Position numbers and translations under genes: made by a program. Below the pieces are notes generated by a model. That model did no database searches. It had not been told where the DNA came from and was given only the letters and a program-made list of their open reading frames with translations. Positions 1 through 11,040 of a DNA stretch of 64,000 nt are shown one piece after another. The DNA is from Piscicola geometra (taxonomy: Eukaryota > Annelida > Clitellata > Hirudinida > Piscicolidae). Numbering within the stretch: position 1 is the stretch's first letter; each line of letters begins with the position of its first letter. The stretch covers positions 7,164,719-7,228,718 of the forward strand of contig OX030959.1 of NCBI GenBank assembly GCA_943735955.1, given 5' to 3'.

Positions 1-358
1 TTATCCTGAAGACTTTTTATCCTGAAGACTTTTTATCCTGAAGACTTTTTATCCTGAAGACTTTTTATCCTGGAAACTTTTTATTCTAAGACATTTTATT
101 CTGAAGACTTTTTATCCTGAAGACTTTTTATCCTGAAGACTTTTTATCCTGAAGACTTTTTATCCTGAAGACTTTTTATCCTGAAGACTTTTTATCCTGA
201 AGACTTTTTATCCTGGAAACTTTTTATTCTGAAGACATTTTATTCTGAAGGCTTTTTATCCTGAAAACTTTTTATCTTGAAGACTTTTTATCTTGAAAAC
301 TTGTTATCATGAAGACTTTTTATCCTGAAGACTTTTCATCCTGAAGACTTTTTATCCG
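1..358. repeat. 16-bp minisatellite
   Basis: Tandem array of a 16-bp unit (consensus atcctgaagacttttt), about 22 copies, with scattered variants such as tggaaac and ttctgaagacat. It runs off the left window edge, so its full size is unknown. No open reading frame of interest crosses it. Confidence 0.95.
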
Positions 359-420
359 TTTACCAACAATTTGTATTGATTTTGATAAATCGTTTTAGGT
401 ATGTATTTTTAAAAAATATA

Positions 421-567
421 GTCCGTTTTATTTATTCAAAATTGTGAAACGAATCTATAAAAATCCTTTTTTTATATAAAAAGTCCGTTTTATTTATTTA
501 AAATTGTGAAACGAATCTATAAAAATCCGTTTTTTATATTAAAAGTCCGTTTTATTCATACTAAAAT
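421..567. repeat. 62-bp tandem duplication
   Basis: A unit of about 62 bp beginning gtccgttttatttatt occurs at 421-481 and 482-544, and a third partial copy starts at 545. The units differ at only a few positions, so the duplication is recent relative to the surrounding decayed DNA. Confidence 0.85.
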
Positions 568-569
568 AT

Positions 570-692
570 TAACAAGGAGACATTTTCTCCGAGAGGCTTT
601 TTCTCCAGGAGGTTTTTTCTCCGGGAGGCTTTTTGTAGAAGGTATTTTATCCGAAGGCTTTTTCTCCGAGAGGCTTTTTGTCCGTTCCCCAA
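570..692. repeat. Degenerate 16-bp repeat related to 1-358
   Basis: About seven imperfect copies of a roughly 16-bp unit of the form tttttctccgagaggc. Period and T-run match the array at 1-358 but the core differs, suggesting a diverged sister array on the other side of the 62-bp duplication. Confidence 0.75.
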
Positions 693-739
693 AAATTACA
701 TGGACCATTTTTATCAAAAAATATAAGTTCAAATTTATA

Positions 740-1212
740 TGATTCAATTTCAAAGACATAGAGCTTGACCAGTTTTCAATAGATAATAGACATGAAGATA
801 TAGATGACAGTATTATAAGATTATATATCGAAGCTGACATATAACTGCGAATCGTCGGCATAGGATAGGGAGTTGAGAGAATGAGAGAAAATGATAGAAG
901 ATAGTTCAGAGACGTATAGAATAAAGAACAAAGGTTCAAGAATAGAACCTTGAGGAACACCATATGAGTAAGTAGATGGGGTAGAGGTACAGTGATTTAA
1001 AGAAACATAAACAGATCTATTAGATAACTATGGTTTAATCCATAAAAACGAAGAATCATTAAGATTGAACCTTTTTTCGAGTATAAGTAGTAATAACGAG
1101 TGGTCAACAGTATCAAAAGCGGCAGAATAATCTAAGCAGACAAGTACACAACACTTTTTATAACCAAAGGCATAAATGAGGTCATTATAAAGTTTCAAGA
1201 GGAACAATTCAC
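740..1212 (-). mobile_element. Non-LTR retrotransposon reverse-transcriptase remnant (L2/CR1-like)
   Basis: Read on the minus strand, the sequence gives reverse-transcriptase blocks in the normal order: a segment ending VCLDYSAAFDTVDHSLLL (near 1075-1145), a GVPQGSILEPLFFILY block (near 912-960) and a YADDSQLYVSF catalytic block (near 830-865). These belong to the L2/Rex/CR1 type of LINE polymerase. Stop codons and frame changes interrupt it and both ends are missing, so it is dead. Only the palm region survives. It lies between the left-edge satellites and the carnosine N-methyltransferase gene. Confidence 0.85.
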
Positions 1213-1568
1213 AGTTATGATTTAAACTTTTATTATTATTTAAAGATTATCTTGAGACAAATTAAAGAACTTTTAAACAATTAAACCAATGAAGCGCTAG
1301 AATCTTTTTACTACAGCAGCTAACTTTTAACCCTTGAGTTAAAGATTTAAATTTTAAAAGTATGATGAGTAAGTTCGTATTTTTTTAACAGAATGTTTTT
1401 GTCACCTATTTTTTTTATTGAAAATGCTACATTATTAGTTTTCAGTAACATAAAAGCTGGGGTTTTTTGTATTGTCTTCATGATCAGATTCAATATTCTC
1501 ACCTTTGCAAATCCAAACTTTTCATACAACAGACTACTGAGCTACGGAATCTTGTAGAACACTGCATT
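1213..1568. other. Spacer before carnosine N-methyltransferase
   Basis: AT-rich sequence with no recognisable gene or repeat. It should hold the promoter and 5' untranslated region of the downstream gene. The reading frame of exon 1 stays open upstream to 1467, so a start earlier than 1569 is possible. Confidence 0.5.
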
Positions 1569-4500
1569 ATGACGTCAAGTAAGGAGATTGGTGATGATGT
1601 CATTGAGGAAGATGAGGAGAGGAGGCATTTCTTCAAAGTTCTGAGGACCTTCAAAGCTTACCGGTTAGGAGAATCCTATTTTGTATTAAATTTCATATCT
1701 TCATGATAATGATAATCTTCACATGCAATGTCAATTGATGATCTCCAGAACTCACTGTCTTCGGAGACTGGAGCTAATGCAGGCTCAGTACAACAGACTC
1801 TCAGCAGGACACAAGCACCTCCTTCCCGACCACCCTTCTTACTTTCATAAGGTACTATCTCCTGTATGCAACATAGTGTCACTTTTCATCTTAGTTTTAA
1901 TTAAAGATTGCTTTAAACGTTGAAATATCTTTTATAAATAACTTACATACAAATCACCGTGAACTATCATATACCTAGTGTATATGATGCGGTGTTTGCG
2001 ATGTATGCATTGAAAGATGTGTACGTCGTGTGGAGTGGCGCCTTGGCGCATAAGAACCACGGTTCTCAGAACCATTGTAACATGGCATGCGTCTGTCAGG
2101 CTGTGAATAGTATAGACCAACAAAAAAAAATGTATACCTTGTATTTGCAAGAACTGACGAGTTCTTTCACTCTATTCTCCAAATAGTTAACCCCCTTCTG
2201 TGTTTTATGAAAAAGAAAGCAAATATTTCAAGAAACAAAACTTAGAAAATCTGACTGATAAATGTTATAATTTTATTTTTGCACAATTGATAATTTATCG
2301 TTATTTAATTTTTTCTTTTTATGATGTTAAATGAATGCAAAATACGGTTTGCTAGGCTTTAGAATGACAGGCATACAAATGTAGACTTTTAAATATACGC
2401 TAACGGATTAAGTAGTCATTTTCATTACCAGTCAAAGCAAAATTTGTGGCGCAATGTTGTTTCAGTATAGGGTGAAAACTCTCTAGGCTTTGACAATGCC
2501 TCAGTCGTTGGTGCTCTCACGCTTTTATAAAAAGCAAAAACTCTTCAATACGAAATTTATAGGTGTAAAAGGATACCTTAATAAGACATTGATATATAAG
2601 TGGTAAATTACGGTATTTAATATAAGCTATCAAATTCAAAATAAATTGTAAATTAGAAATATATTGCCAAATCATTTCCGATTTGCAAATAAATATCTTA
2701 AATTTTTTAAAACAGAATTAAAAAAACAAAAATAATTTGAGTGATGATAAGTTCCCTAAGCTTCCACATTTTTATCTTCCAGGCTATAGTCATCGTTTGA
2801 ACGCACGAGAGCGCTGCAAATAATGCAAACAAGCGGGAAGAACAAACTCACGTCAGTAGCCATCTTGAGTCTCTTGCCTATCTCTACCAACTCACTCATA
2901 TAGACGTGGAAGGTCGTTTGCATAAATGACCAGAGGAGCTCGCTTTTCAATGGAAAATTCAATTCTTAATCAATTAAAAGTAAAGTAAAAGTTTGTTTTC
3001 TTGTAAAATTAGTTGAAAGATTATTGGCATTTAAATTAATAGTTGCTTTGATTAAATTTAGATTTTAAAAACTTTTCTAAACTAAACTTACTGATAATGA
3101 TTTTAGAACTATTTCAGACCTAGAGAAGTATATTGTGAAACAAGCGATTAAAGTCTAATGAGGAGATTAAATTGAGTGCTGAGACTGGAAAATTCGTCAT
3201 AAAAAATTTGGCTTTGGCAAGTGTCAACCCTAAGGGTGCATTTAAGAATAGCTATTCTGGAACTAGCAGATGGTCGTTGATCATTTTGAAGTTCAGGCTA
3301 ATCTCACCTCATCCTCGTACTTTGAAACGGTCGATAACTCATGATTTAGTTTTAGTCTTCGTTTTTTTGTTAAAAAATTACACTATCGTATTTTTTGTGT
3401 TTTAAAAATTAATATTTGGACTGAAGGCCTGCATGGGCATTCCAAATAGATTAGAGCCGTTGCTTTTAATTTAGCACCGTTTACGAGTTTTAATAGGTCG
3501 TTTCACAACAAACTAATCTGAGATTGTTTGTTTGTAAAGTCGAGTCTCAAGAATCTTCAATACTATCGATACTTTTCATGTTTTTTCGCCATCCACGTTT
3601 GACATTTCTACTGTAAGAAACAAGCGGGACTTGCGCTTTCGATGGCTGGTAGACACATCTGCTCGACTGTTTCGAGATTCGCTCAACAAGCCCTGATTTG
3701 ATATTAATCTGTGTGATAAATTCATTATGAGTTTGAATAGTATTCTTCTTGGTTCATATAAGGTTCATTCCAGCACACATGCATGCATGCCACTGTGCAC
3801 TCATCAGATGAAGGAGTGCATGGAGGAAAACTACAGAGTGCTAGAGAGGCTGCTGCAGGGAGCTGAAGGAATGTTCGTCAATAAACAACATGTCATCGAA
3901 GAGGTGTGTTTGTGTGTGTGGGTGTGTGTGTGTGTGTGTTTGTGTGTGTGGGTATGTGGCTGTGTGTGCATTAGAGGTCGGACCGGGTACCCGATCTGAC
4001 CGGGTACCCGCGGGACTCCCGCGGGAACGGGAATGAAAATTAATTTCGGGACGGGAAAAGTCGGGAACCGGGAATAGGTTTTCGGAACTCCCGCGGGAAC
4101 GGGAATCAACATTCAAATCGGGAACGGGAAAAGACGGGAATCAACTTTTAAATCGGGAACGGGAAAAACGTGAATAACAGTTATTGGGATTGGATTCTTT
4201 AACAATGATTTTTCAGCAAACTTCTAAGTATGGAAATCTTTATTTCATCGATACTCCGTGCTTAAAACAAGTATTAAATGCAATAGAAATGTATAACGAA
4301 GCCACTATTGCATTGTCAATGTCAAAATCTTCAACTCTACATTTGAAGTTGTTATGATGAGTTCAAAGATTAGGGATATTAGAACAAATGGGTGATGATG
4401 AAAACTTTTCAGATGAAATCAAAATGGTCAGTTATATTATTTTAATTTTATAAATTAATACTTTGAATTTGAATGATTAATTTCCAAATGATTGCTCAGT

Positions 4501-7500
4501 TGATCATTTCGACAAAAGAAAAGATGCCTTTGATCTTATTCATATGTAAGCATGTCTGTTGCATCCCCAGTATGAAAGAATAATAGGAAAAAAGTTTGCG
4601 ATAGAAAAGAAATAAATACTAAGACTTTCATTAGAGAAAATTTAATTCTATTTTGTACAGCCAGACCAAGCTGCAGTGCCGTTGAGAAAAAAAACAAATG
4701 ATGGTTATTTAGACCTATTATGTTTGTTTTTATAACGTAAAAATTATTATCAAATTATACGAATGATTTTATATTTGCAGTTGTGGAGAATAAGAATGTT
4801 GTCAAAAAACATATTTCTAACATTATTGAAGAATTAATAATAATGAATGAAGAAAAAAATTCAGATGAGGATGAATTGTACAAATATTCACAATTACGTC
4901 CTAAAAAAATTGAAAAATATAAAGATGTTTTATTTTATTGAAATAAAATGGGCAATTTTAAAATACAAGAAGTAGCCAAAATTTTGTTTAGTATACCTGC
5001 AAGTTATATTCCCTGTGAACGGAATTTTTCAATATGTGGTCGTTTAACTTCAGACCCAAAATTATCTCATTTGAAAGCTGAAACTCTTAATTGTTTAACC
5101 CGTGTGAAAAGCAATAAAGACTTGATTGAATTACTCAAAAACAATGACTAACTTGACTACTTTCATTTCAATAAATATTTGAAATTTAAATCGCGTTTTT
5201 TTAATTTTATTAAAAGAAATATTCTCTGACTTTCAAATAAAAAATTTTAAGAAATGTTAGAACTAGCAAGTTTGGGATCAGTGAAAATGGCAGCGAAAAT
5301 GAATTAAAAAACAAAAAGCTTTCGGGAATGGGTCAGGACGGAAAAAAAATTTCGGGAACGGGACGGGACGGGAAAACAAATTTCGGGAACGGGACGGGAC
5401 AGGAATCAAAATTCTGATGTCCCATCGGAAACGGAACGGGACGGGAAAACATATTTCAGGAACGGGACGGGACCGGGAATGAAAAATCGTCCATGTCCGA
5501 CCTCTAGTGTGCATCATCACCAGTGTGTCGTGATGGTGATGAGGACTGATTGACCTTTGCAGGAGGAGGAGGAGGGGGGAGAGACAGGTTGGTTGGAGGT
5601 GGAGAAGGTGTACTCAGTGCTGAAGCAGATGAGGAGGGAGTGGAGCGAGGACGGCCGCCAGGAAAGGGCTCAGAGTTATGCAGTCGTCGTCAAAGAAATA
5701 CTCGCCTTGCTGCCCGAGAGCCGGTGACTGCGGTGCCGATAATTAGTGCTGAGTTGAACATTTCATTCGTTTCGTATTCGCTTCGGTTTGGAGCAGTATT
5801 CGATTCGTGTTCTATCGAAAAGTTCCATCAGATTGATTTCGATTAGTGCTCATATGATATTCATTTAAGAATCCTGAGTTCCGCCTATCAATGTCGAAGC
5901 GTTAGTTGCCGTAAAACACCACATGTAATTTGCCATATTTTTGACGAGGATGATGACGATGATGATACCCTAAAACATACAGAAGGCAAGATATTTCAAT
6001 ACTGGTGCCAGGAGTTGGTCTGGGAAGGTTGCCATAGTTTTTAACCTTCCATGCACCCATTCATGATCCATCTAGAAGTCCATCCATCTATTTATCTAGC
6101 AGTCCATTCATCCATCCATCTTTTCTTCCTTCCATCCATCCATCTTCCCCTCCATCCATCTTGCAATCCATCTATCCCTCTATCCACTTACTACGCTCTT
6201 CTCAGACTGGCATACGACTTGTCTCGCTTGGGCTTCAGTTGTCAAGGCAACGAGTTCTCCCTCTTCATGCTCATAGCTTCGAACTTCATCATCAACAAGT
6301 AATCTTCATCATCATCATCATCATCATCATCATCGTAATCATCATCATCATCATCGTAATCATCATCATCATCTTCATTATCATTATCATTACATCATCA
6401 TCATCATCATCATCATCGTAATCAGCCATCCTAATACCACCACCATGTCATTATCTTCGCATTATTATCATCACCACACTTCGTCATCTTTATCCAGTTA
6501 TTAAATCATCATAATTATCAACATCATTACTGGATTTTCATCATCATCATCATCATCATCACAGGTGTCTGCATTCAGAACAGCACCGCATCTTCCCATG
6601 GGTGCACGACAGCACAAACTGTCTTCAGCACTCGCATCAACTGCGACCCTGCACTTTTCCCGACAACGACCCTCCTGACTACCTCTTGCATTCTTCATCT
6701 ACAACCAGCTTCCCCACCCACTCTCCTTTCAAACCTTCCATCTCCCCTTCCACCCAATCATTCTTTCCATCTACCCTACCTCCAATCAACTCAACTTCTT
6801 CCCATTCGACAGTTGAACACTCATCCTCTCCAGACAAAAACAACTCGCATAGTCATTCAAACCTACCTTCTTCACCCACTCGCTCACCTACTCCTCCCCC
6901 TTCTCAATCATCCCCCACCTCCTCGCCTCCTAACTCCCCCTCTCTGAACAACTTCTCTATCGTGGCTGGAGACTTCCTTCAAGTTTACACACAGCCCTGT
7001 TAATCTATTAATCAGTTGGATACATCGTCATACTCATAACTATTTTGCCAATATCATTCCAAAATCTTTGTCGGCGAATTAATCCGTCTCGTTTTTTCAC
7101 TTTTGTTTCTTTGAAATCTCTTTTCGAATCTACATCATTAAACATCACAGTTTTACCAATTAATCAGCTGACCATTATCATTATTATCATAACCATCATC
7201 ACCACCAATCATCATCATCAGCATCAATCATCATTATCACCACCACCATCACTGCAGCTCGCTGGCACTGCGTAGCTACAGTCTTCTTCTTGGACACAGC
7301 GCACAACATCCTCACGTACATTGAGCGCATCTTTCACATCCTTAAGCCAGGAGGATACTGGGTCAACTTCGGTGACTCAATTCCCTCAAGCACATCATCA
7401 TCATCAAGACATAATTATCATCATCATCAGGCTATAGTTATCATCATCATCAGGCTATAGTTATCATCATCATCAGGCTATAGTTATCATCATCATCAGG

Positions 7501-7929
7501 CCATCATGATAGCTATCATCGCCATCTATCCATAACTATCATTATCATCTAGCCCTGATTATCATCATCACCACACAGGTCCCCTTCTATACCACTTTGC
7601 CCACACAAAGGATTCTCTAGAGTTGTCGTATGAGCAGGTGCTCCACGCTGTTCGCTCTATCGGCTTCAAGCTCTTGGTGAGGAACACACATACACACACA
7701 CACACACACACATACACACGCTCACACACACACACACACGCACACACACGCATACACACACACATACACACACACACATACACACACACACATGCCCACA
7801 CAAACACACACACACATAAAGAAACAGCAGGATCAACTGCCTTGTACTTACAACAATGACCCTTGCTCCATGCTCACACAACAATATCACTGTGTTCTCT
7901 TCGTAGCTCAAAAGCCGCTCGTCACATGA
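1569..7929 (+). CDS. CARNMT1: Carnosine N-methyltransferase (N2227 / UPF0586 family)
   Basis: The family transfers a methyl group from S-adenosylmethionine to carnosine, giving anserine. Ten exons: 1569-1663, 1749-1851, 3808-3903, 5563-5723, 5983-6027, 6206-6298, 6565-6998, 7258-7371, 7579-7676 and 7828-7929. All junctions are GT/AG and keep phase, totalling 1,341 bp or 446 residues (the human protein has about 409). Diagnostic blocks are an N-terminal [20 protein letters not shown] segment, the SAM-binding loop [10 protein letters not shown] (exon 5), [19 protein letters not shown] (exon 6), [12 protein letters not shown] (exon 7), [10 protein letters not shown] and [12 protein letters not shown] (exon 8), GPLLYHF (exon 9) and a C-terminal [11 protein letters not shown]. 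Exon 7 carries an extra Ser/Pro/Thr-rich stretch of about 85 residues that vertebrate proteins lack. The start at 1569 is the Met nearest the conserved block; an upstream Met at 1467 is in frame. The last acceptor could be 7828 or 7831. Similarity is recalled, not searched. Confidence 0.93.
1953..2134 (+). mobile_element. SINE copy, 5'-truncated, in CARNMT1 intron 2
   Basis: Shares the body of the tRNA-derived SINE at 53014-53260 almost base for base (block starting gtgaactatcatatacctag, ending gcgtctgtcaggctgtgaat), followed by an A-run. It lacks the tRNA-like head and is therefore a truncated insertion. Confidence 0.85.
2135..3807. other. Rest of CARNMT1 intron 2
   Basis: Apart from the SINE and the possible antisense exon, this is AT-rich intron with no repeat or gene I can support. 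Confidence 0.5.
2852..2942 (-). other. Possible antisense exon in CARNMT1 intron 2
   Basis: On the minus strand a reading frame open from 2962 to 2756 includes the segment [19 protein letters not shown] and ends at a textbook donor (gac followed by gtgagt at 2851). A possible acceptor (aag) lies at 2943-2944. A short downstream acceptor (tttgcag near 2818) would give a 38-bp intron and a quick stop. I do not recognise the protein and found no partner exons, so it may be chance or a gene relic. Confidence 0.25.
3904..3971. repeat. (GT)n microsatellite beginning at the exon 3 donor
   Basis: Interrupted GT/TTTG repeat that starts exactly at the GT of the CARNMT1 exon 3 splice donor and runs to the hAT insertion point at 3972. 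The 8 bp duplicated by the transposon (gtgtgcat) come from this microsatellite. Confidence 0.9.
3972..5506 (+). mobile_element. hAT-superfamily DNA transposon, decayed, in CARNMT1 intron 3
   Basis: Terminal inverted repeats tagaggtcggac (3972-3983) and gtccgacctcta (5495-5506) are flanked by a perfect 8-bp target duplication gtgtgcat (3964-3971 and 5507-5514), the hAT signature. Subterminal regions are packed with cgggaacggg-type motifs in opposite orientation at the two ends. Inside, on the plus strand, 4948-5151 encodes a typical hAT C-terminal dimerisation segment ([18 protein letters not shown]), and 4255-4355 encodes a short transposase-like piece ([20 protein letters not shown]). Stop codons and the small size (1,535 bp) show that it cannot make a working transposase. 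Confidence 0.9.
6040..6190. repeat. (TCCA)n-rich tract
   Basis: Imperfect ccatccatct repeat in CARNMT1 intron 5, immediately upstream of the exon 6 acceptor region, giving a long pyrimidine-rich tract on the sense strand. Confidence 0.8.
6304..6563. repeat. (ATC)n microsatellite, CARNMT1 intron 6
   Basis: Runs of catcatcat at 6304-6420 and again at 6537-6563. The second run ends in the cacag acceptor of exon 7. Similar ATC runs recur in intron 7 (7160-7250) and intron 8. Confidence 0.9.
7160..7250. repeat. (ATC)/(ACC) tract, CARNMT1 intron 7
   Basis: Interrupted atc and acc triplets filling most of the 3' half of intron 7, up to the ctgcag acceptor of exon 8. Confidence 0.8.
7415..7500. repeat. 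23-bp minisatellite, CARNMT1 intron 8
   Basis: Close to four copies of a 23-bp unit made of an ATC run plus caggctatagtt. It looks like an ATC microsatellite that captured a short unique segment and was then amplified. Confidence 0.85.
7677..7827. repeat. CARNMT1 intron 9, almost entirely (CA)n
   Basis: The 151-bp intron begins gtgaggaa and then consists of cacaca/catacaca repeat until the acceptor at 7827. Long reading frames on either strand here are by-products of the repeat. Confidence 0.9.
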
Positions 7930-7934
7930 CCGCG

Positions 7935-8205
7935 TGAATCGGGGTGTGCATGTGGTGTACATGGGGGGGGGGGTGCATGGGGTGGTGTGCATGTGATGGT
8001 GTGCATGTGGTGGTACATGTGGGGGTGCATGGGGGTGTGCATGTAGTGGTGCATGGGGGTGCGCATGTGATGGTGTGCATGTGGTGGTACATGTGGGGGT
8101 GCATGGGGGTGTGCATGTAGTGGTGCATGGGGGTGCGCATGTGATGGTGTGCATGTGGTGTACATGGGGGGGTGCATGAGGATGTGCATGTGGTGGTGTG
8201 TATGG
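7935..8205. repeat. GTGCATG-rich minisatellite in the CARNMT1 3' region
   Basis: Short units of the type gtgcatgtggtg form a higher-order repeat of about 73 bp (compare 8007-8079 with 8080-8152). It begins a few bases after the stop codon, so it should lie in the 3' untranslated region if the polyadenylation signal at 8292 is used. Confidence 0.9.
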
Positions 8206-8291
8206 TGAATTGAATTTTTGGAAAGAATGACATTCAGTTTGCCTTATAGTGTATTCTTAATCAGGAGTTTTTCGATTTGAAAGATTTTTTC

Positions 8292-8297
8292 AATAAA
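8292..8297 (+). promoter_or_regulatory. Candidate polyadenylation signal for CARNMT1
   Basis: AATAAA 363 bp after the stop codon and downstream of the GTGCATG minisatellite. It is the first canonical signal I saw after the gene. Confidence 0.45.
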
Positions 8298-9354
8298 ATA
8301 ATTGAAGCAGCTGTCTTCAACTCATCACTGCCTTTGATTTGACACTATTAGCACTTTTAAAAATGATTTTAGATTCAGAATTTTTATTAAAAAATCGTTA
8401 GAAATATTTCAAATGTAGCTATTTAAAAAGTTGCTACTAAAAATAAAAGATTTGCTCATCAGGACAAGCTGGAGGCGTCAAACAGTTTTCCACTGTTGTC
8501 CAGAAAACAAGAGCAAGAAACTTCCGCTTCTTGAGAGTTGAATTTCTCATTTCTACATCAGTCGTTCTCTTGCTGCCTCACATGATCGTATCGATCGTCA
8601 TCTCGACATTTACAGATCGTTCTTTGAGCTATATCAAGGAGATTGATTTTTACGGCATTTTAAATAAAATAAAATTTGACATTTAAAAACGAAGCATTCA
8701 AATATCAGCTCAGTTACTATTGATATGAGTATATGGATATGTTTTGCTTTGCTACATAAACAGATCGTATATGAGGGGAGACTAATCCTAATCATTTCGA
8801 AGAGTTTTTAAAGCTTAGTTTAAACACAAGTTTTCGTTTGAATACTGCTCCACAATTGTTACAGAAGATAAAAAGTAAGATTTTATGCTTTCAACATTTT
8901 AAATTTTTTTACTCTTTTTTGGAATTATTCGTAAGAAAATGTCGACGAGGGTTTGGAAGCTTCTCATTAACGTTGACTGTATTCTTTTCGCAAAGTTCAT
9001 TGCTAGTGTTCATGACTCGCAAAACCTCTAGCCTGCGTCTGTGAGGCAGTGAATAAAAAAGATTATTAAAAAAGTATGCACTTGATCGAGTTACTTTAAG
9101 TTTGATCCAAAACGAGGATTGAATTCGAACAGTTGTTAATTTGAATCGCTGCGATTGTGTGTGCGATTCTGGGGTGTATTCAAAGTTCAGAGCATGAATC
9201 TTTTAAAATGACACTAAGTATTTGAAGTTTGCGATATTTGCAGTAAATTCAATGCTGTTCTGCTTGAACTCGATTCCCGTCAGTTTAAGAAATCATTGTC
9301 ATATTTTGACTTCACTGCATACCCTACTGCAACAAAGGTTACGAGCACCCAAGC
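8298..9354. other. Intergenic spacer
   Basis: No gene seen. A short block near 9031-9060 (gcctgcgtctgtgaggcagt) resembles the 3' tail of the SINE family and is followed by A-rich sequence, so it is probably a SINE tail relic. Confidence 0.4.
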
Positions 9355-9786
9355 ATGAAGCAGCCAATCCTCTTTGTCCTGGTAACGTACTACCTCATTC
9401 TTTCACTAGGTCACAGGATGGATGAAATAATCGATGAATGCAGACTGATAGTCGATTCAGCGATGAAACTTGCAGAAACTTCCATCTCAAAATACCACCA
9501 AGACAACCAAAAGTGCCATCAATCTTCTCCATCGCCAAGCAACGACGACAACGACAACGACAACTACATCGATCACGCAAACACTGAACCTGTGTGTCTG
9601 GTAGGCCGGGCAGGCGAGGATGGCTTCAATGGCAATGATCCCAGAGCGAGACTGCAACTGAAGCCGAAGAAACATGGAGGATATGTGCTGACAATGGCAA
9701 ATGGTGGGAATGGAGGAAACGGAGGGGAAGGGTCGTTGGTGGGTGGCAAAGGAGGCAAGGGAGGTGCTGGAGCGAGTTTTCCTTGA
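9355..9786 (+). CDS. Candidate secreted glycine-rich protein, unrecognised
   Basis: Single-exon frame of 143 residues. The first about 20 residues (MKQPILFVLVTYYLILSLGH) look like a signal peptide. Next come a helical-looking acidic segment (DEIIDECRLIVDSAMKLAE), an Asp/Asn-rich linker, a segment PVCLVGRAGEDGFNG, and a C-terminal Gly/Asn/Lys-rich tail of GGNGGNGGEG and GGKGGKGGAG type ending SFP. The G+C content and codon regularity stand out from the AT-rich surroundings. I do not recognise the family, and there is no Gly-X-Y collagen triplet run. It could also be one exon of a larger gene or a chance frame. The signal peptide and low-complexity tail would suit an extracellular matrix, mucus or cuticle protein, but that is inference. 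Confidence 0.5.
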   Translation: MKQPILFVLVTYYLILSLGHRMDEIIDECRLIVDSAMKLAETSISKYHQDNQKCHQSSPSPSNDDNDNDNYIDHANTEPVCLVGRAGEDGFNGNDPRARLQLKPKKHGGYVLTMANGGNGGNGGEGSLVGGKGGKGGAGASFP

Positions 9787-11040
9787 TGATTGTTGAAGAT
9801 TATAACAGTGGGATACAACGTTTTGGTGATTTTGCTTTTGAATTTAACTAATTACTTCTATTAAATAGATTCAATTGGAATTTATTTTATGACTAAAAAA
9901 TTTACAAAGAGTGATATGATCTGCAAATCACGGAATTGAGCATCTGAGCATTTCGTTCAGACCTGTGTGTTTATGCTATGACAGATGTGTGACTCGGAAG
10001 TTGGATGCAAAAAAGACATGAAAAAAATATTTATTTAAAGTTGAGAACTGTTTAAATTTTGTTGCACAGCTTAGTGACAAAAGACAAACATTTTCAAATG
10101 AACCTTTTAAAGTATTTTAAATAAAATTAAAAAAAACTTTTTTAAGTGTTTTTATACTTTGAAATGAATGGATGAAAAGATGTTGCTCTCTAACTGAGAT
10201 CACAAAATGTACAGCAGTCTTGAGCCCAGGGAAGCCCCTTGATCAGACAACTCAAAATAAGTTATGGCTGAAGAATGATAGCTGCAGAAGAATTTATAAC
10301 TTTCAAATATAAAAAACGTACTGTCAAAGAGCAAGTTTGCAAGATGAAGCACAATCTTCGCCAGGTATTGCGGGAGTTGAATAAAAAGAGTTCAATAATC
10401 ATTTTTTCTAACACTGACGACACACGCTTAAAGGCGTTTCTAACCAATCGTCAAGTGTTCATCCACCACTTGTTCAAAAAATAACACTAATCACGTTCTC
10501 ATTGTAAGGAAAAATTCAAAATAAAATTTCGGAAACCCTAGCAGCAATTATCGAGGTATTCTGTTTCTTTCCATTGCTAAAATACTTCTTATGGCATTAT
10601 GTTGAAGCACTCACTTTGCAAATTAGTGAAAATTGCTGGTAGATGATAATTTGAACGTGACAGTTCGTTTAAAACAGAAGTTGACAATTGTTTTTTTACG
10701 ATAGTTAGAAGACTTCGCCACAGACTTTATTTGATGAGCTAAAGGATAGAGAAAATCTAAAATACAGAATTTTCTAAAGTTTTCATTAGTTGAGTAGTAT
10801 TCTATTAAAAATAATGGTTTCTAACAATTTCATTGGTTTATTCTATTAAATAATATTTGTTTTTTTCTCTGTTGAAAAAAAATATCAGCGTATTTGTTAC
10901 CATGCAGTTGTTATCTCTAATAAAACATCATTAAAAACCCTTTTTTCTTCAGTGGATCGTTAGCTCTCATTGGTCTGCTGTATGTCACTTTTTCATAGTG
11001 AAAATGTCAATCATCCACTGCCTGTCATTATTCAACGGAC
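9787..11040. other. Intergenic spacer
   Basis: AT-rich. A 69-codon frame at 10275-10484 (+) is Lys-rich, with an acceptor-like ctgcag before it and a donor-like cag/gtattg inside at 10363, but I cannot connect it to any gene. Confidence 0.35.

Noticed and set aside
5550..5846. 98-residue frame overlapping CARNMT1 exon 4
   Set aside because: Wrong frame; the correct frame gives the conserved [17 protein letters not shown] segment and ends at a splice donor.
7568..8233. Cys/Val-rich and His/Thr/Pro-rich frames on both strands
   Set aside because: Products of the CA microsatellite and the GTGCATG minisatellite.
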